A stretch of 64,000 nucleotides of DNA from Clusia tigrina (lineage: Eukaryota > Arthropoda > Insecta > Diptera > Clusiidae). Below are positions 12,595 through 25,601 of this stretch, in pieces. How positions within the stretch are numbered: the stretch's first letter is position 1; each line of letters starts with the position of its first letter. The notes beneath the pieces are model-generated. The model saw only the letters and a list, made by a program, of their open reading frames with translations, was not told where the DNA came from and made no database searches. The DNA lies in assembly GCA_920105625.2 (NCBI GenBank), contig OV050032.1, positions 71,095,879-71,159,878 on the forward strand, given 5' to 3'. Both the position numbers and the translations under genes were made by a program.

Positions 12595-15500
12595 CATTTG
12601 AAGTTTTATCAGTGTTTGATTTGGGACTCAAGAGTAGCATAGCCTTGAGCGATAGCTTAAATTGACAAGAGGCTCGAATACTTTATTGTTACAATATTTC
12701 CAGGTTTAATGACGCTCCAGTAAAAAGTTACAAGCATTTCTATGTTACAAACTTTGATAGGTGTAGGACGTACCTTATAGAAGTTAGGGCCATTTGAAGT
12801 TTTATCAGTGTTTGATTTGGGACTCAAGAGTAGCATAGCTTTGAGCGATAGCTTAAATTGCCAAGAGGCTCGAGTAATTTATTGTTACAAAATTTCAAGG
12901 TTTTATGACGCTCCAGTAAAAAGTTACAAGCATTTGTATGTTGGAAACTTTGATAGGTGTAGGACGTACCGTATAGAAGTTTGGTCCATTTGAAGCTTTA
13001 TCAGTGTTTGATTTGGAACTCAAGGGTAGCATAGCTTTGAGCGATAGCTTAAATTGACAAGAGGCTCGAGTACTTTATTGTTACAAAATTTCAAGGTTTT
13101 ATGACTCTCCAGTAAAAAGTTACAAGCATTTGTATGTTGCAAACTTTGATAGGTGTAGGACGTACTGTATAGAAGTTAGGGCCATTTGAAGTTTTATCAG
13201 TGTATGATTTGGGACTCAAGGGTAGCATAGCTTTGAGCGATAGCTTAAATTGACAAGAGGCTCGAGTACTTTATTGTTACAAAATCTCAAGGTGTTATGA
13301 CGCTCCAGTAAAAAGTTACAAGCAGTTGTATGTTGCAAACTTTGATAGGTGTAGGACGTACCGTATAGAAATTAGGGCCATTTTAAATTTTATCAGTGTT
13401 TGATTTGGGACTCAAGGGTAGCATAGCTTTGAGCGGTAGCTTAAATTGACAAGAAGCTCGAGTACTTTATTGTTACAAAATTTCAAGGTTCTATGACGCT
13501 CCATTAAAAAGATACAAGCATTTGTATATTGCAAACTTTGAAAGTTGTAGGACGTACCGTATAGAAGTAAGGGCCATTTGAAGTTTTATCAGTGTTTGAT
13601 TTGGGACTCAAGGGTAGCATAGCTTTGAGCGATAGCTTAAATTGACAAGAGGCTCGAGTTCTTTATTGTTACAAAATTTCAAGGTTTTATGATGCTCAAG
13701 TAAAAAGTTACAAGCATTTGTATGTTGCAAACTTTGATAGGTGGAGGAAGTACCGGATAGAAGTTAGGGCCATTTGAAGTTCTATCAGTGTTTGATTTGG
13801 GACTCAAGGGTAGCATAGCTTTGAGGGATAGCTTAAATTGACAAGAGGCTCGAGTACTTTATTGTTACAAAATTTCAAGGATTTATGACGCTCCAGTAAA
13901 AAGTTACAAGCATTTGTATGTTGCAAACTTTGATAGGTGTAGGACGTACCGTATAGAAGTTAGGGCCATTTGAAGTTTTATCAGTGTTCGATTTGGGACT
14001 CAAGGGTAGCATAGCTTTGAGCGATAGCTTAAATTGACAAGAGGCTCGAGTACTTTATTGTTACAAAATTTCAAGGTTTTATGACGCTCCAGTAAAAAGT
14101 TACAAGCATTTCAATGTTGCAAACTTTGATAGGTGTAGGACGTACCGTATAGAAGTTAGGGCCATTTTAAGTTTTATCAGTGTTTGATTTGGGACTCAAG
14201 GGTAGCATAGCTTTGAACAATTGCTTAAATTGACAAGAGGCTCGAGTACTTTATTGTTACAAAATTTCAATTTTTTATGACGCTCCAGTAAAAAGTTACA
14301 AGCATTTGTATGTTGCAAACTTTGATAGGTGTAGGACGTACCGTATAGAAGTTAGGGCCATCTGAAGTTTTATCAGTGTTTGTTTTGGGACTCAAGGGTA
14401 GCATAGCTTTGAGTGATAGCTTAAATTGACAAGAGGCTCGAGTACGTTATTGTTACAAAATTTCAAGGTTTTATGACGCTCCAGTAAAAAGTTACAAGCA
14501 TTTGTATGTTGCAAACTTTGATAGGTGTAGGACGTACCGTATAGAAGTTAGGGACATTTGAAGTTTTATCAGTGTTTGATTTGGGACTCAAGGGTAGCAT
14601 AGCTTTGAGCGATAGCTTAAATTGACAAGAGGCTCGAATACTTTATTGTTACAATATTTCCAGGTTTAATGACGCTCCAGTAAAAAGTTACAAGCATTTC
14701 TATGTTACAAACTTTGATAGGTGTAGGCCGTACCTTATAGAAGTTAGGGCCATTTGAAGTTTTATCAGTGTTTGATTTGGGACTCAAGGGTAGCATAGCT
14801 TTGAGCGATAGCTTAAATTGCCAAGAGGCTCGAGTAATTTATTGTTACAAAATTTCAAGGTTTTATGACGCTCCAGTAAAAAGTTACAAGCATTTGTATG
14901 TTGGAAACTTTGATAGGTGTAGGACGTACCGTATAGAAGTTTGGTCCATTTGAAGCTTTATCAGTGTTTGATTTGGAACTCAAGGGTAGCATAGCTTTGA
15001 GCGATAGCTTAAATTGACAAGAGGCTCGAGTACTTTATTGTTACAAAATTTCAAGGTTTTATGACGCTCCAGTAAAAAGTTACAAGCATTTGTATGTTGC
15101 AAACTTTGATAGGTGTAGGACGTACTGTATAGAAGTTAGGGCCATTTGAAGTTTTATCAGTGTATGATTTGGGACTCAAGGGTAGCATAGCTTTGAGCGA
15201 TAGCTTAAATTGACAAGAGGCTCGAGTACTTTATTGTTACAAAATCTCAAGGTTTTATGATGCTCAAGTAAAAAGTTACAAGCATTTGTATGTTGCAAAC
15301 TTTGATAGGTGGAGGAAGTACCGGATAGAAGTTAGGGCCATTTGAAGTTCTATCAGTGTTTGATTTGGGACTCAAGGGTAGCATAGCTTTGAGGGATAGC
15401 TTAAATTGACAAGAGGCTCGAGTACTTTATTGTTACAAAATTTCAAGGATTTATGACGCTCCAGTAAAAAGTTACAAGCATTTGTATGTTGCAAACTTTG

Positions 15501-18500
15501 ATAGGTGTAGGACGTACCGTATAGAAGTTAGGGCCATTTGAAGTTTTATCAGTGTTCGATTTGGGACTCAAGGGTAGCATAGCTTTGAGCGATAGCTTAA
15601 ATTGACAAGAGGCTCGAGTACTTTATTGTTCCAAAATTTCAAGGTTTTATGACGCTCCAGTAAAAAGTTACAAGCATTTGTATGTTGCAAACTTTGATAG
15701 GTGTAGGACGTACCGTATAGAAGTTAGGGCCATCTGAAGTTTTATCAGTGTTTGTTTTGGGACTCGAGGGTAGCATAGCTTTGAGTGATAGCTTAAATTG
15801 ACAAGAGGCTCGAGTACGTTATTGTTACAAAATTTCAAGGTTTTATGACGCTCCAGTAAAAAGTTACAAGCATTTGTATGTTGCAAACTTTGATAGGTGT
15901 AGGACGTACCGTATAGAAGTTAGGGACATTTGAAGTTTTATCAGTGTTTGATTTGGGACTCAAGGGTAGCATAGCTTTGAGCGATGGCTTAAATTGACAA
16001 GAGGCTCGATTACTTTATTGTTACACACTTTCAAGGTTTTATGACGCTCCAGTAAAAAGTTACAAGCATTTGTATGTTGCAAACTTTGATAGGTGTAGGA
16101 CGTACCGTATAGAAGTTAGGGCCATTTGAAGTTTTATCAGTGTTTGAGTTGGGACTCAAGGATAGCATAGCTTTGAGCGATAGCTTAAATTGACAAGAGG
16201 CTCGAGTACTTGATTGTTAAAAAATTTCAAGGTTTTATGACGCTCCAGTAAAAAGTTACAAGCATTTGTATGTTGCAAACTTTGATAGGTGTAGGACGTA
16301 CCGTATAGAAGTTAGGGCCATTTGAAGTTTTATCAGTGTTTGATTTGGGACTCAAGAGTAGCATAGCCTTGAGCGATAGCTTAAATTGACAAGAGGCTCG
16401 AATACTTTATTGTTACAATATTTCCAGGTTTAATGACGCTCCAGTAAAAAGTTACAAGCATTTCTATGTTACAAACTTTGATAGGTGTAGGCCGTACCTT
16501 ATAGAAGTTAGGGCCATTTGAAGTTTTATCAGTGTTTGATTTGGGACTCAAGAGTAGCATAGCTTTGAGCGATAGCTTAAATTGCCAAGAGGCTCGAGTA
16601 ATTTATTGTTACAAAATTTCAAGGTTTTATGACGCTCCAGTAAAAAGTTACAAGCATTTGTATGTTGGAAACTTTGATAGGTGTAGGACGTACCGTATAG
16701 AAGTTTGGTCCATTTGAAGCTTTATCAGTGTTTGATTTGGAACTCAAGGGTAGCATAGCTTTGAGCGATAGCTTAAATTGACAAGAGGCTCGAGTACTTT
16801 ATTGTTACAAAATTTCAAGGTTTTATGACTCTCCAGTAAAAAGTTACAAGCATTTGTATGTTGCAAACTTTGATAGGTGTAGGACGTACTGTATAGAAGT
16901 TAGGGCCATTTGAAGTTTTATCAGTGTATGATTTGGGACTCAAGGGTAGCATAGCTTTGAGCGATAGCTTAAATTGACAAGAGGCTCGAGTACTTTATTG
17001 TTACAAAATCTCAAGGTGTTATGACGCTCCAGTAAAAAGTTACAAGCAGTTGTATGTTGCAAACTTTGATAGGTGTAGGACGTACCGTATAGAAATTAGG
17101 GCCATTTTAAATTTTATCAGTGTTTGATTTGGGACTCAAGGGTAGCATAGCTTTGAGCGGTAGCTTAAATTGACAAGAAGCTCGAGTACTTTATTGTTAC
17201 AAAATTTCAAGGTTCTATGACGCTCCATTAAAAAGATACAAGCATTTGTATATTGCAAACTTTGAAAGTTGTAGGACGTACCGTATAGAAGTAAGGGCCA
17301 TTTGAAGTTTTATCAGTGTTTGATTTGGGACTCAAGGGTAGCATAGCTTTGAGCGAAAGCTTAAATTGATAAGAGGCTCGAGGTCTTTATTGTTACAAAA
17401 TTTCAAGGTTTTATGATGCTCAAGTAAAAAGTTACAAGCATTTGTATGTTGCAAACTTTGATAGGTGGAGGAAGTACCGGATAGAAGTTAGGGCCATTTG
17501 AAGTTCTATCAGTGTTTGATTTGGGACTCAAGGGTAGCATAGCTTTGAGGGATAGCTTAAATTGACAAGAGGCTCGAGTACTTTATTGTTACAAAATTTC
17601 AAGGATTTATGACGCTCCAGTAAAAAGTTACAAGCATTTGTATGTTGCAAACTTTGATAGGTGTAGGACGTACCGTATAGAAGTTAGGGCCATTTGAAGT
17701 TTTATCAGTGTTCGATTTGGGACTCAAGGGTAGCATAGCTTTGAGCGATAGCTTAAATTGACAAGAGGCTCGAGTACTTTATTGTTACAAAATTTCAAGG
17801 TTTTATGACGCTCCAGTAAAAAGTTACAAGCATTTCAATGTTGCAAACTTTGATAGGTGTAGGACGTACCGTATAGAAGTTAGGGCCATTTTAAGTTTTA
17901 TCAGTGTTTGATTTGGGACTCAAGGGTAGCATAGCTTTGAACAATTGCTTAAATTGACAAGAGGCTCGAGTACTTTATTGTTACAAAATTTCAATTTTTT
18001 ATGACGCTCCAGTAAAAAGTTACAAGCATTTGTATGTTGCAAACTTTGATAGGTGTAGGACGTACCGTATAGAAGTTAGGGCCATCTGAAGTTTTATCAG
18101 TGTTTGTTTTGGGACTCAAGGGTAGCATAGCTTTGAGTGATAGCTTAAATTGACAAGAGGCTCGAGTACGTTATTGTTACAAAATTTCAAGGTTTTATGA
18201 CGCTCCAGTAAAAAGTTACAAGCATTTGTATGTTGCAAACTTTGATAGGTGTAGGACGTACCGTATAGAAGTTAGGGACATTTGAAGTTTTATCAGTGTT
18301 TGATTTGGGACTCAAGGGTAGCATAGCTTTGAGCGATAGCTTAAATTGACAAGAGGCTCGAATACTTTATTGTTACAATATTTCCAGGTTTAATGACGCT
18401 CCAGTAAAAAGTTACAAGCATTTCTATGTTACAAACTTTGATAGGTGTAGGCCGTACCTTATAGAAGTTAGGGCCATTTGAAGTTTTATCAGTGTTTGAT

Positions 18501-20238
18501 TTGGGACTCAAGGGTAGCATAGCTTTGAGCGATAGCTTAAATTGCCAAGAGGCTCGAGTAATTTATTGTTACAAAATTTCAAGGTTTTATGACGCTCCAG
18601 TAAAAAGTTACAAGCATTTGTATGTTGGAAACTTTGATAGGTGTAGGACGTACCGTATAGAAGTTTGGTCCATTTGAAGCTTTATCAGTGTTTGATTTGG
18701 AACTCAAGGGTAGCATAGCTTTGAGCGATAGCTTAAATTGACAAGAGGCTCGAGTACTTTATTGTTACAAAATTTCAAGGTTTTATGACGCTCCAGTAAA
18801 AAGTTACAAGCATTTGTATGTTGCAAACTTTGATAGGTGTAGGACGTACTGTATAGAAGTTAGGGCCATTTGAAGTTTTATCAGTGTATGATTTGGGACT
18901 CAAGGGTAGCATAGCTTTGAGCGATAGCTTAAATTGACAAGAGGCTCGAGTACTTTATTGTTACAAAATCTCAAGGTTTTATGATGCTCAAGTAAAAAGT
19001 TACAAGCATTTGTATGTTGCAAACTTTGATAGGTGGAGGAAGTACCGGATAGAAGTTAGGGCCATTTGAAGTTCTATCAGTGTTTGATTTGGGACTCAAG
19101 GGTAGCATAGCTTTGAGGGATAGCTTAAATTGACAAGAGGCTCGAGTACTTTATTGTTACAAAATTTCAAGGATTTATGACGCTCCAGTAAAAAGTTACA
19201 AGCATTTGTATGTTGCAAACTTTGATAGGTGTAGGACGTACCGTATAGAAGTTAGGGCCATTTGAAGTTTTATCAGTGTTCGATTTGGGACTCAAGGGTA
19301 GCATAGCTTTGAGCGATAGCTTAAATTGACAAGAGGCTCGAGTACTTTATTGTTCCAAAATTTCAAGGTTTTATGACGCTCCAGTAAAAAGTTACAAGCA
19401 TTTCAATGTTGCAAACTTTGATAGGTGTAGGACGTACCGTATAGAATTTAGGGCCATTTTAAGTTTTATCAGTGTTTGATTTGGGACTCAAGGGTGGCAT
19501 AGCTTTGAACAATTGCTTAAATTGACAAGAGGCTCGAGTACTTTATTGTTACAAAATTTCAAGGTTTTATGACGCTCCAGTAAAAAGTTACAAGCATTTG
19601 TATGTTGCAAACTTTGATAGGTGTAGGACGTACCGTATAGAAGTTAGGGCCATCTGAAGTTTTATCAGTGTTTGTTTTGGGACTCAAGGGTAGCATAGCT
19701 TTGAGTGATAGCTTAAATTGACAAGAGGCTCGAGTACGTTATTGTTACAAAATTTCAAGGTTTTATGACGCTCCAGTAAAAAGTTACAAGCATTTGTATG
19801 TTGCAAACTTTGATAGGTGTAGGACGTACCGTATAGAAGTTAGGGACATTTGAAGTTTTATCAGTGTTTGATTTGGGACTCAAGGGTAGCATAGCTTTGA
19901 GCGATGGCTTAAATTGACAAGAGGCTCGATTACTTTATTGTTACACACTTTCAAGGTTTTATGACGCTCCAGTAAAAAGTTACAAGCATTTGTATGTTGC
20001 AAACTTTGATAGGTGTAGGACGAACCGTATAGAAGTTAGGGCCATTTGAAGTTTTATCAGTGTTTGAGTTGGGACTCAAGGATAGCATAGCTTTGAGCGA
20101 TAGCTTAAATTGACAAGAGGCTCGAGTACTTGATTGTTAAAAAATTTCAAGGTTTTATGACGCTCCAGTAAAAAGTTACAAGCATTTGTATGTTGCAAAC
20201 TTTGATAGGTGTAGGACGTACCGTATAGAAGTTAGGGC
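12595..20238. repeat. 19/20-monomer higher-order repeat (3724 and 3920 bp)
   Basis: Copy 1 is 12595-16318 (19 monomers) and copy 2 is 16319-20238 (20 monomers). The offset is 3724 bp for most of the length: 'aaggtgttatg' near 13291/17015, 'ttggaaac' types at 12791/16515 and 14751/18475. Each copy is itself a 10-monomer half followed by a 9- or 10-monomer half of the same order. Copy 2 retains a 'gaacaattgc' monomer (19455) that copy 1 lacks after 15535, explaining the extra 196 bp. The monomer at 15535 and its partner at 19259 share a private 'tgttccaaaa'. Confidence 0.88.
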
Positions 20239-23200
20239 CATTTGAAGTTTTATCAGTGTTTGATTTGGGACTCAAGAGTAGCATAGCCTTGAGCGATAGC
20301 TTAAATTGACAAGAGGCTCGAATACTTTATTGTTACAATATTTCCAGGTTTAATGACGCTCCAGTAAAAAGTTACAAGCATTTCTATGTTACAAACTTTG
20401 ATAGGTGTAGGCCGTACCTTATAGAAGTTAGGGCCATTTGAAGTTTTATCAGTGTTTGATTTGGGACTCAAGGGTAGCATAGCTTTGAGCGATAGCTTAA
20501 ATTGCCAAGAGGCTCGAGTAATTTATTGTTACAAAATTTCAAGGTTTTATGACGCTCCAGTAAAAAGTTACAAGCATTTGTATGTTGCAAACTTTGATAG
20601 GTGTAGGACGTACTGTATAGAAGTTAGGGCCATTTGAAGTTTTATCAGTGTATGATTTGGGACTCAAGGGTAGCATAGCTTTGAGCGATAGCTTAAATTG
20701 ACAAGAGGCTCGAGTACTTTATTGTTACAAAATCTCAAGGTTTTATGACGCTCCAGTAAAAAGTTACAAGCAGTTGTATGTTGCAAACTTTGATAGGTGT
20801 AGGACGTACCGTATAGAAGTTAGGGCCATTTTAAATTTTATCAGTGTTTGATTTGGGACTCAAGGGTAGCATAGCTTTGAGCGGTAGCTTAAATTGACAA
20901 GAAGCTCGAGTACTTTATTGTTACAAAATTTCAAGGTTCTATGACGCTCCATTAAAAAGATACAAGCATTTGTATATTGCAAACTTTGAAAGTTGTAGGA
21001 CGTACCGTATAGAAGTAAGGGCCATTTGAAGTTTTATCAGTGTTTGATTTGGGACTCAAGGGTAGCATAGCTTTGAGCGATAGCTTAAATTGACAAGAGG
21101 CTCGAGTACTTTATTGTCACAAAATTTCAATGTTTTATGATACTCAAGTAAAAAGTTACAAGCATTTGTATGTTGCAATCTTTGATAGGTGGAGGAAGTA
21201 CCGGATAGAAGTTAGGGCCATTTGAAGTTTTATCAGTGTATGATTTGGGACTCAAGGGTAGCATAGCTTTGAGCGATAGTTTCAATTGACAAGAGGCTCG
21301 AGTACTTTATTGTCACAAAATGTCAAGGTTTTATGATGCTCAAGTAAAAAGTTACTAGAATTTGTATGTTGCAAACTTTGATAGGTGGAGGATGTACCGG
21401 ATAGAAGTTAGGGCCATTTGAAGTTCTATCAGTGTTTGATTTGGGACTCAAGGGTAGCATAGCTTTGAGCGATAGCTTAAATTGACAAGAGGCTCGAGTA
21501 CTCTATTGTTACAAAATTTCAAGGTTTTATGACGCTCCAGTAAACAGTTACAAGCATTTCTATGTTGCAAACTTTGATAGGAGTAGGACGTACCGTAAAG
21601 AAGTTAGGGCCATTTGAAGTTTTATCAGTGTTTGATTTGGGACTCAAGGGTAGCATAGCTTTGCGCGATACCTTAAATTGACAAGAGGCTCGAGAAGTTT
21701 ATTGTTACAAAATTTCAAGGTTTTATGACGCTCCAGTAAAAAGTTACAAGCATTTCTATGTTGCAAACTTTGATAGGAGTAGGACGTACCGTATAGAACT
21801 TAGGGCAATTTGAAGTTTTATCAGTGTTTCATTTGGGACTCAAGGGTAGCATAGCTTTGAGCGATAGCTTAAATTGACAAGAGGCTCGAGTACTTTATTG
21901 TTACAAAATTTCAAGGTTTTATGACGCTCCAGTAAAAAATTACAAGCATTTCTATGTTACAAACTTTGATAGGTGTAGGACGTACCGTATAGAAGTTAGG
22001 GCCATTTGAAGTTTTATCAGTGTTTGATTTGGGACTCAAGAGTAGCATAGCTTTGAGCGGTAGCTTAAATTGACAAGAGGCTCGAGTACTTTATTGTTAC
22101 AAAATTTCAAGGTTCTAAGACGCTCCAGTAAAAAGATACAAGCATTTGTATATTGCAAACTTTGAACGTTGTAGGACGTACCGTATAGAAGTAAGGGCCA
22201 TTTGAAGTTTTATCAGTGTTTGATTTGGGACTCAAGGGTAGCATAGCTTTGAGCGATAGCTTAAATTGACAAGAGGCTCGAGTACTTTATTGTTACAAAA
22301 TTTAAAGGTTTTATGATGCTCAAGTAAAAAGTTACAAGCATTTGTATGTTGCAAACTTTGATAGGTGGAGGAAGTACCGGATAGAAGTTAGGGCCATTTG
22401 AAGTTCTATCAGTGTTTGATTTGGGACTCAAGGGTAGCATAGCTTTGAGCGATAGCTTAAATTGACAAGAGGCTCGAGTTCTTTATTGTTACAAAATTTC
22501 AAGGTTTTATGATGCTCAAGTAAAAAGTTACAAGCATTTGTATGTTGCAAACTTTGATAGGTGGAGGAAGTACCGGATAGAAGTTAGGGCCATTTGAAGT
22601 TCTATCAGTGTTTGATTTGGGACTCAAGGGTAGCATAGCTTTGAGGGATAGCTTAAATTGACAAGAGGCTCGAGTACTTTATTGTTACAAAATTTCAAGG
22701 ATTTATGACGCTCCAGTAAAAAGTTACAAGCATTTGTATGTTGCAAACTTTGATAGGTGTAGGACGTACCGTATAGAAGTTAGGGCCATTTGAAGTTTTA
22801 TCAGTGTTTGATTTGGGACTCAAGGGTAGCATAGCTTTGAGCGATAGCTTAAATTGACAAGAGGCTCGAGTACTCTATTGTTACAAAATTTCAAGGTTTT
22901 ATGACTCTCCAGTAAAAATTTACAAGCATTTGAATGTTGCAAACTTTGAGAGGTGTAGCACGTACCGTATAGAAGTTAGGGCCATTTGAAATTTTATCAG
23001 TGTTTGATTTGGGACTCAAGGGTAGCATAGCTTTGAACAATTGCTTAAATTGACAAGAGGCTCGAGTACTTTATTGTTAAAAAATTTCAAGGTTTTATGA
23101 CGCTCCAGTAAAAAGTTACAAGCATTTGTATGTTGCAAGCTTTGATAGGTGTAGGACGTACCGTATAGAAGATAGGGCTATTTGAAGTTTTATCAGTGTT

Positions 23201-24550
23201 TGATTTGGGACTCAAGGGTAGCATAGCTTTGAGCGATGGCTTAAATTGACAAGAGGCTCGAGTACTTTATTGTTACAAATTTTCAAGGTTTTATGACGTT
23301 CCAGTAAAAAGTTACAAGCATTTGTATGTTGCAAACTTTGATAGGTGTAGGACGTACCGTATAGAAGTTAGGGCCATTTGAAGTTTTATCAGTGTTTGAT
23401 TTGGGACTCAAGGGTAGCATAACTTTGAGCGATAGCTTAAATTAACAAGAGGCTCGAGTACTTTATTGTTACAAAATTTCAAGGTTTTATGACGCTCCAG
23501 TAAAAAGTTACAAGCATTTCAATGTTGCAAACTTTGATAGGTGTAGGACGTACCGTATAGAAGTTAGGGCCATTTGAAGTTTTATCAGTGTTTGATTTGG
23601 GACTCAAGGGTAGCATAGCTTTGAACAATTGCTTAAATTGACAAGAGGCTCGAGTACTTTATTGTTACAAAATTTCAAGGTTTTATGACGCTCCAGTAAA
23701 AAGTTACAAGCATTTGTATGTTGCAAACTTTGATAGGTGTAGGACGTACCGTATAGAAGTTAGGGCCATCTGAAGTTTTATCAGTGTTTGTTTTGGGACT
23801 CAAGGGTAGCATAGCTTTGAGTGAGAGCTTAAATTGACAAGAGGCTCGAGTACGTTATTGTTACAAAATTTCAAGGTTTTATGACGCTCCAGTAAAAAGT
23901 TACAAGCATTTGTATGTTGCAAACTTTGATAGGTGTAGGACGTACCCTATAGAAGTTAGGGACATTTGAAGTTTTATCAGTGTTTGATTTGGGACTCAAG
24001 GGTAGCATAGCTTTGAGCGATGGCTTAAATTGACAAGAGGCTCGATTACTTTATTGTTACACACTTTCCAGGTTTTATGACGCTCCAGTAAAAAGTTACA
24101 AGCATTTCTATGTTGCAAACTTTGATAGGTGTAGGACGTACCGTATAGAAGTTTGGGCCATTTGAAGTTTTATCAGTGTTTTATTTGGGACTCAAGGGTA
24201 GCATAGCTTTGAGCGATAGCTTAAATTGACAAGAGGCTCGAGTACTTTATTGTTACAAAATTGCAAGGTTCTATGACGCTCCAGTAAAAAGTTACAAGCA
24301 TTTGTATGTTGCAAACTTTGATAGGTGTAGGACGTACCGTATAGAAGTTAGGGCCATTTGAAGTTTTATCAGTGTTTGATTTGGGACTCAAGGGTAGCAT
24401 AGCCTTGAGCGACAGCTTAAATTGACAAGAGGCTCGAATACTTTATTGTTACAATATTTCCAGGTTTAATGACGCTCCAGTAAAAAGTTACAAGCATTTC
24501 TATGTTACAAACTTTGATAGGTGTAGGCCGTACCTTATAGAAGTTAGGGC
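20239..24550. repeat. Irregular mosaic of satellite monomers
   Basis: Monomers remain in perfect 196-bp phase but follow no clean local period. The stretch starts like the preceding unit ('gccttgag' type at 20239), then drops units. Around 21023-21610 come variants with 'tgtcacaaaa', 'gatactcaag', 'tttcaattg' and 'gttactag'. Around 21611-22199 are 'gagaagttt', 'aaaaattac' and 'agagtagc' types typical of the first 9 kb. 22395-22982 matches the 'gttctatcag' and 'gagggatag' series, and 22983-24158 mixes 'gaacaattgc', 'gatggc', 'aaattaac' and 'catctgaag' types from both left domains. It looks like a patchwork produced by several exchanges. Confidence 0.8.
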
Positions 24551-25530
24551 CATTTGAAGTTTTATCAGTGTTTGATTTGGGACTCAAGGGTAGCATAGCT
24601 TTGAGCGATAGCTTAAATTGCCAAGAGGCTCGAGTAATTTATTGTTACAAAATTTCAAGGTTTTATGAGGCTCCAGTAAAAAGTTACAAGCATTTGTATG
24701 TTGGAAACTTTGATAGGTGTAGGACGTACCGTATAGAAGTTAGGTCCATTTGAAGCTTTATCAGTGTTTGATTTGGAACTCAAGGGTAGCATAGCTTTGA
24801 GCAATAGCTTAAATTGACAAGAGGGTCGAGTACTTTATTGTTACAAAATTTCAAGGTTTTATGACGCTCCAGTAAAAAGTTACAAGCATTTGTATGTTGC
24901 AAACTTTGATAGGTGTAGGACGTACTGTATAGAAGTTAGGGCCATTTGAAGTTTTATCAGTGTATGATTTGGGGCTCAAGGGTAGCATAGCTTTGAGCGA
25001 TAGCTTAAATTGACAAGAGGCTCGAGTACTTTATTGTTACAAAATCTCAAGGTTTTATGACGCTCCAGTAAAAAGTTACAAGCAGTTGTATGTTGCAAAC
25101 TTTGATAGGTGTAGGACGTACCGTATATAAGTTAGGGCCATTTTAAATTTTATCAGTGTTTGATTTGGGACTCAAGGGTAGCATAGCTTTGAGCGATAGC
25201 TTAAATTGACAAGAGGCTCGAGTACTTTATTGTCACAAAATTTCAATGTTTTATGATACTCAAGTAAAAAGTTACAAGCATTTGTATGTTGCAAACTTTG
25301 ATAGGTGGAGGAAGTACCGGATAGAAGTTAGGGCCATTTGAAGTTTTATCAGTGTATGATTTGGGACTCAAGGGTAGCATAGCTTTGAGCGATAGCTTCA
25401 ATTGACAAGAGGCTCGAGTACTTTATTGTCAAAAAATTTCAAGGTTTTATGATGCTCAAGTAAAAAGTTACTAGCATTTGTATGTTGCAAACTTTGATAG
25501 GTGTAGGACGTACCGTATAGAAGTTAGGGC

Positions 25531-25601
25531 CATTTGAAGTTTAATCAGTGTTTGATTTGGGACTTTGAAAGTTGTAGGACGTACCGTATAGAAGTAAGGG
25601 C
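25531..25601. repeat. Truncated 71-bp monomer (125-bp internal deletion)
   Basis: The landmark spacing here is 71 bp instead of 196. The sequence runs from 'gatttgggact' directly into 'ttgaaagttgtag', so the part of the monomer between 'caaggg' and the next 'gcaaac' is missing. Both parental edges contain 'act' ('gggactcaag' and 'caaactttga'), a 3-bp microhomology at the join near 25562-25564. This is the largest deletion in the window and the only place where the repeat phase shifts by much more than a few bases besides 51075. Confidence 0.93.

Noticed and set aside
12808..12993. Recurrent 61-codon open frames on the + strand (also at 14768, 16532, 18492, 20452, 24568, 26207, 26795, 36985, 39139, 42671, 43847)
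   Set aside because: They start at GTG, not ATG, and are open only because an A-to-C change ('ttgacaag' to 'ttgccaag') removes an in-frame TGA present in other monomers. They span barely one monomer, have no recognisable domain, and recur only because that monomer type was amplified.
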